Shown: positions 1-5,388 of the stretch, piece by piece | How positions within the stretch are numbered: the first letter of the stretch is position 1 | Layout: every line of letters begins with the position of its first letter | Assembly (NCBI GenBank): GCA_946480885.1 | Contig: CAMLLK010000005.1 | Location: forward strand, 1 to 14,680 | Direction: 5' to 3' | From: an uncultured Thermoproteales archaeon | GTDB lineage: Archaea > Thermoproteota > Thermoprotei > Thermoproteales > Thermoproteaceae | DNA: 14,680 nt | Notes under the pieces: generated by a model | Database searches by the model: none | Seen by the model: only the letters and a program-made list of their open reading frames with translations | Told to the model about the DNA's origin: nothing | Program-made: the position numbers and the translations under genes

Positions 1-312
1 ACTTTTGGAGGCTTAATTATTGGGATAGTGCTTGCTTTTATTGGGAGCGTTGCCGGGTTGACTTATAAGCAATCTATGAGGGCATCGTTGTCTGCGCCTA
101 GCCATGTCCAGGACGTTGTCCGCTGGGAAGTTAGGGATGCGCAGAGCAGTCCGGCCCCGCCTCAGTCGCGCCGCCCAGCGTCTAATGAACAGAGCGCCCC
201 CGAGCCGGGTTGGTACTTATTTCAACACGAGGGGGATCAGCACTATTGGTGTTATTACGACGGAGAGAAGTGGCTTACATGTAGGTGGGCCTCTTCTCAA
301 CCATCTGAATAG
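1..312 (+). CDS. 3' end of a membrane-anchored protein with a DUF2510-like C-terminal motif (5' truncated)
   Basis: The frame is open from base 1, so the gene begins upstream of the window; the GTG at 28 is inside a hydrophobic run and is probably not the start. The first ~22 residues (from FGGLIIGIVLAF on) look like one transmembrane helix. A Pro/Ser/Gln/Arg-rich linker of about 40 residues follows. The C-terminus has the spacing G-W-Y, then Y-W, then Y-Y-D-G-E-K-W, which resembles the short DUF2510 motif (GWY...WWDG..W) found at the ends of membrane proteins, mainly in bacteria. I infer an anchored protein with a small tryptophan-rich terminal module; its role is unknown. The reading frame and stop (TAG at 310) are clear, while the domain match is by eye only. 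A GYF-like fold is an alternative. Confidence 0.6.
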   Translation, partial: TFGGLIIGIVLAFIGSVAGLTYKQSMRASLSAPSHVQDVVRWEVRDAQSSPAPPQSRRPASNEQSAPEPGWYLFQHEGDQHYWCYYDGEKWLTCRWASSQPSE

Positions 313-685
313 ACTCAAGCGGTTGGCCGGCATTAAAGCGGAGTCAGGTTGCCTATGGCGGCGGAGTCTAGAAGACGGGACGGCCAGTCGGCAGAACAGC
401 GGCAGGGCTGTTTGGGTGAAAACTGCCAGGCGAGAGGTAACTTTTAACCGCCTCTGCGCGCCGGATTATAACAACGTTTTCTACTGTAGCGGCTGTGTTG
501 AAAAGGGCGTCGATGTAATTAGACGTGTAACCACTTGTTGCATGAGGGGCAGGGGACATAGTTAAGGGCCCGGGATTTGTGGCGCAGTTGAACAGCCGTT
601 GCTGAGGTGCGTTACCAGAGCACTGGAGGGAGTTGACAGGGGGCTTGCCTCTGCGCGTCAGTTTTTTAAATTTGTCTTGTATTAC
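313..685. other. Gap of about 370 bp without a recognised gene
   Basis: Open frames cross this stretch on both strands (one plus-strand frame runs from about 104 to 565), but none has a recognisable motif or a well-placed promoter, and I regard them as chance. An AT box (AACTTTTAACC, about 438-448) resembles a crenarchaeal TATA element, but no start codon sits at the expected distance. No tRNA, box C/D RNA or repeat array was recognised. Confidence 0.5.
662..670 (+). promoter_or_regulatory. TATA-like box for the coiled-coil gene
   Basis: TTTTTTAAA, centred about 20 nt before the GTG at 686. This fits a leaderless transcript and supports GTG 686 over the earlier TTG at 599, because the box would otherwise lie inside the coding region. 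Confidence 0.5.
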
Positions 686-943
686 GTGGTCCTCTCTCCC
701 GAGGAGAAGAGGCGTTTTTTAAAAGCGCTGGAGGAGGATCAAGAGTTCAGATACGCGGTGGCGGGGTTGCTGGGCCTCGGCGAGGTGTTGAACGAATTGA
801 GGCGGTTGAGGGAGGACTTTAATAACTTCGTACGGAGGAGTGAAAAAAGCCGACGAGAGGCGCTGGAGGCAGAACGAAAGACGCTGGAAACAGAACGAGA
901 AGAAGTGGAAAGAGAACGAGAAGCGATGGGAAGAGGCCTATAA
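686..943 (+). pseudogene. N-terminal fragment of the coiled-coil protein, out of frame with the rest
   Basis: From GTG 686 the frame reads VVLSPEEKRRFLKALEEDQE and continues through a helical segment (AVAGLLGLGEVLNELRRLRE) to about residue 54. This is the type of N-terminus that precedes long coiled coils in a family I associate with Pyrobaculum (DUF3782-like). At the A6 tract (843-848) the sense passes to the next frame, where the reading continues EKADERRWRQNERRW; removing one A joins the two. After the tract this frame runs on to 943 only as a shadow of the other frame, with no family character. The split could be a mutation, a sequencing error at a homopolymer, or slippage by polymerase or ribosome. 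Joined, the protein would be about 604 residues. Confidence 0.6.
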
Positions 944-2501
944 GCGTTTTGACAACATCGAGAGGAGGCTCTCCAACGTGGAGAGTACGCTGGGGGCTAT
1001 GGCCGAGAGCCAGCACTCCCGCTACGTCTGGGAGGACTTGAGGCAGATCTTAGAGCCGGAGGCGGCCGAGGAGGTCTTCTCGGCGTTTGGGGTGGACTTG
1101 GCTGAGGTGGAGCGGTTCCACGCAGGGGTGCTGACGCGGTCTTCGTGTAGCCACGCGGGCAGGTACTACGCGGCTGTGTACGTGTCTTGGGCGCAGCGGG
1201 TGTCGGCGGTGGTGGACCTCGCCTCGAACCTATACGCCAAGGTGTCAAAGGACGCGCTGGAGAAATTCGGCAACGCCTTCGTCAAGGTGGCCGAGGGGGC
1301 TAAGCTGTTTTCGCACGTCACCCATGCCGGCTACGTCGCGGCGCGGGCGTGGGGGCCGTACGGGGTTGATGAAAATGAGTGGGCCAAGGCCTATGATGAG
1401 TTGGCCAGGGCGTTGACGGGGAGGAGCGACGTAGCGGCTGTGGTGGCCACGACCCCCAACGGAATCGTGACGTCTGATAGGCAGTTGCACATAATTCTCG
1501 GCCTTGACAAGAAGAAAGGTGTTAACTACTTCAACCCGGGGCGGGCTGGCCGGAGCGTAAGCGTTGGGGGCCTTGACGTGTTTTATGAGGAGGGCGGTGA
1601 AGAGGCCGGTGGGTTCTACTTGGCGTGGTATGAGAAGCGGAAGCTTGTTAGGTGGACGTCTCCGGAGTTCTTCGAGGTGCTTCAGCAGAATGGCCTTGCC
1701 TGGGTTCTGCGGAGCAAGTTTGAAATGCGGAGCGTGAGGGGCGTCCGCTACGTGTGCTTCAACTACGAGGTGGAGTACGACGACGCGTTGTTCGGCGCCT
1801 TTGCGAGCCTGGCGACTATCTCCCAGTGGCACCAGAAGCTCGCCGCTCTGCCTCTGTTTTGGCTTCTCGGCCCCAGAATAGACGTGGTGCAAGCCGCCTA
1901 CGAGGTGGACATGGCCCCGAAGGACGTGGCCGTCAAGGAGCTGGAGGGGCCGGTGGGGATGCTGGGGCTGGTGGGGTATTGGGAGAAGACCAGCTACTAC
2001 CTACGCGACATGCCGGGGGTGTATGTCCATTTAAGAGGCTGGAGGACCGGGGGCGCCGCCCCCGACGGCTTGGCTTTGGCTAATTGGAATGGGTGGAGGG
2101 TGGTGTGGGCCGAGGTGGTGAGGAAAATCGACGAGACTGTTAACAAGTTTAAGAGCAACGCGGCTAAGTTGCAGGAGGCCGGCATCTTGGCTGGGGGCTC
2201 CTTTACTCCATACGGCTTTGCCCTCGCCGCGTTTAGGGTGGACGCGATGAGCGGTGTCACTGCGGGGGGCAACGCCTTTGGCAGTAGCCCAGTGTCTGAC
2301 AAAGTCTTGGCGCATCCCCAGGCTAAGAGCAGGCTGGTGGAGTGGGCTGACGCCATGGACAGGCACAAGGTGGCGCCCCTATTGGCGGTCTACGAGGGCG
2401 ATGGGCCGAGCTTCAAGGTGCGCGGAGTCTTGTTTGAACAACTCGTCGACTTTGACGACCCGGAGGTGAGGGCAGCCCTCTACAACTGCTTCAATAAATA
2501 A
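840..2501 (+). CDS. Coiled-coil protein with a large unknown C-terminal domain (true N-terminus in another frame)
   Basis: The open frame starts at GTG 840, but its natural N-terminus is upstream in another frame (686-847). Its first ~55 residues form seven heptads of the type ERRWRQN, ERRWKQN, EKKWKEN, a coiled coil with a Trp or other hydrophobic residue every seventh position. SRYVWEDLRQ follows. In the DUF3782-like relatives I know, this phrase leads into a PD-(D/E)XK-like nuclease fold with an E-V-K motif. I see no such motif here; instead there are about 470 residues I do not recognise, rich in Trp, Tyr and Val, with segments such as VVATTPNGIVTSD and ALFGAFASLATISQWHQKL. No signal peptide or membrane helix is evident. 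The gene may be a chimera in which a common coiled-coil head was joined to a different tail. Membership of a Pyrobaculum paralogous (PaREP-type) family is possible but cannot be checked here. Confidence 0.7.
   Translation: MKKADERRWRQNERRWKQNEKKWKENEKRWEEAYKRFDNIERRLSNVESTLGAMAESQHSRYVWEDLRQILEPEAAEEVFSAFGVDLAEVERFHAGVLTRSSCSHAGRYYAAVYVSWAQRVSAVVDLASNLYAKVSKDALEKFGNAFVKVAEGAKLFSHVTHAGYVAARAWGPYGVDENEWAKAYDELARALTGRSDVAAVVATTPNGIVTSDRQLHIILGLDKKKGVNYFNPGRAGRSVSVGGLDVFYEEGGEEAGGFYLAWYEKRKLVRWTSPEFFEVLQQNGLAWVLRSKFEMRSVRGVRYVCFNYEVEYDDALFGAFASLATISQWHQKLAALPLFWLLGPRIDVVQAAYEVDMAPKDVAVKELEGPVGMLGLVGYWEKTSYYLRDMPGVYVHLRGWRTGGAAPDGLALANWNGWRVVWAEVVRKIDETVNKFKSNAAKLQEAGILAGGSFTPYGFALAAFRVDAMSGVTAGGNAFGSSPVSDKVLAHPQAKSRLVEWADAMDRHKVAPLLAVYEGDGPSFKVRGVLFEQLVDFDDPEVRAALYNCFNK
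855..938 (+). repeat. Four 21-bp tandem repeats encoding coiled-coil heptads
   Basis: Units at 855-875, 876-896, 897-917 and 918-938 each read roughly GA(G/A)(A/C/G)-purine-rich...TGG...(C/G)AGAAC and encode E-R/K-R/K-W-x-x-N/A. The period equals seven codons, so the array may have grown by unit duplication. It begins 6 nt after the A6 tract. Confidence 0.75.
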
Positions 2502-2503
2502 AT
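2493..2503 (+). promoter_or_regulatory. Candidate TATA box overlapping the upstream stop codon
   Basis: AATAAATAAAT is centred about 26 nt before the ATG at 2524 and overlaps the TAA at 2499-2501. The spacing suits a leaderless start at 2524. The box is less T-rich than the usual crenarchaeal form. Confidence 0.4.
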
Positions 2504-2523
2504 CCTCCCCCGTTTTTCGTCTC

Positions 2524-3588
2524 ATGGTCGAGCTCTTGTTTAGGGAGTGGCTTGCGGTTCGGAACATCAACTCGATCAACGACTATAAGGGGCCGTGCTC
2601 CGCGGGGGAGCCGCCGTACGACGGGACTATCGCCCTCCTCGGGAGGGCTGAGGGGGGCTTCGTCCTCGCCGTGCACGCCTCCTCAAACCGCTACTGGTTT
2701 CGGCGCATATCGCACCTCGTAGACGTGGTCAAGGAAGGCGGAAAAGACGAGATATCGTACGTCGTGTTTGAGGGCCTGGTCTGGGCCAAGCCGATGGTGT
2801 ATTTGAAAAGGGGGAAGGCAATCGTTAGGCTCATTCTAGTTAGGCGCCACACAGGCGGCTTTAAGCCTAAGTGCGTCCCGCCGCTTGGCGGCTCTAGGTG
2901 GTGGGGATACGGCAGCTTCTACGAAGACATGCAGAAAATGACGGGCCTCAGCTACCCAGTCGGCGAGGTCCAACTCTACGTCCTCACAGAGCGCGGCCTC
3001 GAAGTACAGTGCGAGTACTGCATGTACGAGCTCCAAGAAATTATCCTGAGCCCGTGTAAGTACGCCTTCGGCGGCAGATGGCTTCCCTACTCGCCGATTG
3101 GCCCGCCGGTGAGGGCCCCGGGCGCGGGATCGCTGACCGGCGCCGAGCTGCCGGTAATAAGGCATAGGGATAGATACCTCCGGGTTGGCAACTGGATAGC
3201 TTGGCATAGAGTCCTCGGCGTTTTGGACGACGGCCGCTGGGTTTTAATTGGCGACGACGGCCTCTACGAGGCGGTTTTTCAGCCAACTGTGAATAACCCG
3301 CTGGGGGAGTTCGGCGAGGTTGGCTTCGTGAAGGTGCTGGGCCCGTACAACGGCGACGTGGACGAGGTGGCCTCCCCCTGCGGCGCTCCTAAGCTGGTGG
3401 CTTGCAACGAGGATACTAGACACCTCCTAGAGCCCCTCGGCCACAGGTGCGAGGCAGAGGGGGCCCACGTGACTCTGGTTACGAACACCCCGGTAGCGCT
3501 TGGCAGGGAAGTCGTCGACTGGCCGCTTACAGACACCTGCGGCCCTCTGCTGAGGCTAGGCGACGTGGACCTCTTCACCTGGGACTAG
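2524..3588 (+). CDS. Unknown protein, paralogue 1 of the shared-module family
   Basis: A 354-residue soluble-looking protein with no signal peptide or membrane helix. I do not recognise its family. Residues about 203-297 form a module shared with the next gene without gaps (about 67 of 95 identical by hand count), with landmarks TGAELPV, YLRVG.W, AWHRV.GVL, GDDGLYEA, FGEVGFVKVL and ASPCGAP.LVACNE. A weaker copy (KLTGEEF...GEDGLYIA) occurs in the gene at 8121. N-terminal to the module, VPPL.G.SRWW..G.F also has a counterpart in paralogue 2, and cysteines cluster in CEYCMYELQEIILSPC. The end carries DWPLTDTC, matched by HWPLADPC in paralogue 2. ATG 2524 is supported by an AT box 26 nt upstream. 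The three copies around a broken exported nuclease-like gene suggest, without proof, a joint role. Confidence 0.75.
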   Translation: MVELLFREWLAVRNINSINDYKGPCSAGEPPYDGTIALLGRAEGGFVLAVHASSNRYWFRRISHLVDVVKEGGKDEISYVVFEGLVWAKPMVYLKRGKAIVRLILVRRHTGGFKPKCVPPLGGSRWWGYGSFYEDMQKMTGLSYPVGEVQLYVLTERGLEVQCEYCMYELQEIILSPCKYAFGGRWLPYSPIGPPVRAPGAGSLTGAELPVIRHRDRYLRVGNWIAWHRVLGVLDDGRWVLIGDDGLYEAVFQPTVNNPLGEFGEVGFVKVLGPYNGDVDEVASPCGAPKLVACNEDTRHLLEPLGHRCEAEGAHVTLVTNTPVALGREVVDWPLTDTCGPLLRLGDVDLFTWD

Positions 3589-3606
3589 GGGCTGGCGGCA
3601 ATCACT

Positions 3607-3622
3607 GCCGGCCTCGGCCGGC
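3607..3622. repeat. Perfect inverted repeat downstream of paralogue 1
   Basis: GCCGGCC-TC-GGCCGGC: a 7-bp perfect inverted repeat with a 2-nt centre, 19 nt after the stop at 3588. It could form a GC hairpin in the 3' end of the transcript. No T tract follows directly, so it is not a classical terminator. Confidence 0.55.
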
Positions 3623-3776
3623 TGGTTAGACGCCGTCCTGAGTCAGGGAAACTCGGAGGGGCGTCCTTTACTGACACCCCGGTCTGATCTTCCGTCGGTC
3701 AAGACGCGTAAAATCTTGATGCCTGTCAGTCTGGTCAGGACAGGGGACGTGGAGCTGGCTTTTAGCCGGGCAAACG

Positions 3777-3794
3777 CGGCGGCTGTAGCCGCCG
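3777..3794. repeat. Perfect inverted repeat upstream of paralogue 2
   Basis: CGGCGGCT-GT-AGCCGCCG: 8-bp arms with a 2-nt centre, about 36 nt before the TATA-like box of the next gene. It could be a hairpin or a site for a dimeric regulator. The 3589-3857 spacer shows no gene apart from these repeats and the promoter box. Confidence 0.5.
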
Positions 3795-3829
3795 GAGCGG
3801 CCCATCGCCGGTCTGCCGCGGGCCGACAA

Positions 3830-3838
3830 GTTTATATT
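3830..3838 (+). promoter_or_regulatory. TATA box for paralogue 2
   Basis: GTTTATATT, centred 24 nt before the ATG at 3858 in an otherwise GC-rich spacer. A strong fit to a leaderless crenarchaeal promoter, and it fixes the start codon. Confidence 0.7.
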
Positions 3839-3857
3839 TTCGGCTGGCGGAGTTGGT

Positions 3858-4814
3858 ATGGCCGGCTGGAGCTACGTGGTGGGGAGACTCCCGCGGGGGG
3901 ATCTGGTGTACCGTTGCTACCTCAGTTTCTATAAGGACTCCTTCTACTGGGAAGGCTCTCTGGAGTGGTGGCGGCAGAATTTTAGGCTTAGGGTGATCCC
4001 CCGCGGCGAGAAGGACGACACGTATTGGGACGGCGACTTGCGGGGGTTTAGGGCGGCTTATGTGCCTCCGATGCCGGCGGGGGGCGGGTTTTCGCGGTGG
4101 TGGTGGCTTTGGGGGGTCTTCGCCTACGAGGGGCCTTTGGGGGTTTGCTACGTGGGGCTTGGGGGGGCGGCGGTGTCTGAGGGCTTCACGGCGGAGCGGC
4201 TTGGGGTTGAGCTAGAGGTTGAGAAGCTAGCTGGGCTGAGGGTGCACGGGGCTGGGGGCGGGGAGCTGGCCGGGGCGGAGTTGCCGGTGGTGAAGGAGAG
4301 GGGTAGGTATCTCAGAGTGGGCAGGTGGCTCGCGTGGCACCGGGTGGCCGGCGTGCTTGAGGGCGGCAGGTGGGTGATCTTGGGCGACGACGGCCTCTAC
4401 GAGGCGGAGTTCGTGGCCACTGCCAAGAACCCGCTGGAGGACTTCGGGGAGGTCGGCTTCGTGAAGGTGCTGGCGCCTTACGGAGGCTCTGAGCAAGACG
4501 TCGCCTCTCCCTGCGGCGCGCCTAGGCTGGTGGCGTGTAACGAGGAGGGGCTGAGGGTGGCCGGCGCCGTGTTGGACTACGTGAGGAGGGCGCTCAGGGA
4601 GGCGGGGGTGGAGGGCGTAGACCTCTTCGTCCCGTCCTCTTGGCGCTGCGCGAGACCTTTCGTCATCCCCGAGCTCGTGGAGGTGGACGTCCCGGACGAG
4701 GCGATCCTCCACTGGCCCCTCGCTGACCCTTGCCCCCACGTCCTTAAGGTAGCCGCCGGCGACCCGCTAGGCCTCACGACCCCCGCCACGTGCTTCATGT
4801 GCTGGGAGTGGTGA
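3858..4814 (+). CDS. Unknown protein, paralogue 2 of the shared-module family
   Basis: A 318-residue protein with no recognised domain, signal peptide or membrane helix. Residues about 136-230 are the 95-residue module shared with the preceding gene, at high identity in protein and, in stretches, DNA (for example GACGACGGCCTCTACGAGGC in both). The N-terminal ~110 residues are very rich in Trp, Gly, Tyr and Arg and align poorly with paralogue 1 apart from VPP...SRWW..GVF. The C-terminus differs in length but keeps (D/H)WPL.D.C and ends with a C-x2-C (TCFMCWEW). The start has a well-placed TATA box 24 nt upstream. The stop (TGA 4812-4814) shares its last base with an ATG that opens only 23 codons, perhaps the remnant of a coupled gene. 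Codons are extremely GC-rich (GGG, GCG, GTG, AGG). Function unknown. Confidence 0.75.
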   Translation: MAGWSYVVGRLPRGDLVYRCYLSFYKDSFYWEGSLEWWRQNFRLRVIPRGEKDDTYWDGDLRGFRAAYVPPMPAGGGFSRWWWLWGVFAYEGPLGVCYVGLGGAAVSEGFTAERLGVELEVEKLAGLRVHGAGGGELAGAELPVVKERGRYLRVGRWLAWHRVAGVLEGGRWVILGDDGLYEAEFVATAKNPLEDFGEVGFVKVLAPYGGSEQDVASPCGAPRLVACNEEGLRVAGAVLDYVRRALREAGVEGVDLFVPSSWRCARPFVIPELVEVDVPDEAILHWPLADPCPHVLKVAAGDPLGLTTPATCFMCWEW

Positions 4815-5165
4815 TGGAGAGGCCTTACAGCCGCTGGTTCGGCGGGTCGCCTCTGCTCATACACGGGCCGCGCGGCGGGGCTTAAGTCCGGGGAGGGGCG
4901 GTGCGGTGGGGAGGGCGGGGCGGAGGCGCGTGCTTGCGGTGTACGGGGAGGGGGCGGAGATCTTCGTCGAGCGGTCGCTGAGGGGTTGCTCGCAATGAGG
5001 CGGGGACCGCCTGGCGGCTGGGGGCTTCTTGTCACCAAGACCGGCGGCGCGGGGGCTATTCTGCCGTGCCTCTCGGCGTTGATTGCGGCATCCTCTCCGA
5101 CTCCACGTCGTCTGCTTTTGTTCAACTTCTCGTCGAGTTTTTCGTTTTAACTGTTTTCAGCAATT
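4815..5165. other. Gap of about 350 bp with possible gene remnants
   Basis: An ATG overlapping the upstream stop (4814) opens a 23-codon frame ending at 4885; it begins MERPYSRWFGG. In another frame, GTG 4906 to TGA 4998 gives 30 residues including RVLAVYGEGAEIFVERS, which reads like natural protein. The two could be pieces of one decayed gene, but I cannot name it. The long minus-strand frame across this stretch is Pro/Arg/Ser-rich and looks like an antisense shadow of GC-rich DNA. A weak AT box (GTTTTAAC, about 5143-5150) precedes the ATG at 5166. Confidence 0.4.
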
Positions 5166-5388
5166 ATGCGAGTTACGGTTTTCGGGTATTCTCGGGGTTC
5201 TCCTCCTGGCCTTGTCGGCCTTGGCGTATAACGTCTTCTGGGGGGAGTTCGTCCACTGCGACGTGGGGTCTTGCCCGTATCCAAACCCCGAGGGGAAGTT
5301 TCTCGAGGTGGGGCCTAACTACGCCGTCTTTGACACTCGGGGTGACCCCTCGGCGATGGGGGTTCTTCGTGTTGGCCGTGGAGTTTAA
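5166..5388 (+). pseudogene. Signal-peptide fragment of the exported nuclease-like protein, out of frame
   Basis: ATG 5166 reads MRVTVFG; one frame over, the sequence continues ILGVLLLALSALA, then YNVFWGEFVHCDVGSCPYP to 5357. Joined, this is a good signal peptide or anchor (short charged start, hydrophobic core, small residues near a cleavage site). The first switch would need one base fewer within 5179-5186 (TTTTCGGG). The second is at the G5 tract 5358-5362: dropping one G continues DPSAMGFFVLAVEFKKH into the long frame. An alternative start is TTG 5083 in the same frame as the hydrophobic core, with a Cys/Arg-rich leader that looks less natural. A weak AT box about 20 nt upstream favours 5166. 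Seeing the hydrophobic core is sure; the exact start and the first shift are not. Confidence 0.5.

Noticed and set aside
104..565. 153-residue plus-strand frame overlapping the first gene
   Set aside because: Overlaps the WY-motif gene in another frame, is Arg-rich with no recognisable domain, and has no suitable promoter.
1245..1892. 215-residue open frame on the minus strand
   Set aside because: It lies wholly antisense to the long coiled-coil gene, is rich in Pro, Arg and His, has no motif or promoter, and such frames are common opposite GC-rich archaeal genes.
4227..4739. 170-residue minus-strand frame
   Set aside because: Antisense to the conserved module of paralogue 2, whose plus-strand protein is conserved in another gene.
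4577..5125. 182-residue minus-strand frame
   Set aside because: Pro/Arg/Ser-rich low-complexity translation, partly antisense to paralogue 2, with no leaderless promoter.
5066..5353. N-terminal part of the long frame (from 5066) as the start of the exported protein
   Set aside because: This phase reads Trp/Ser/Arg-rich residues without signal-peptide character, while the adjacent phase carries the hydrophobic core and natural-looking sequence.
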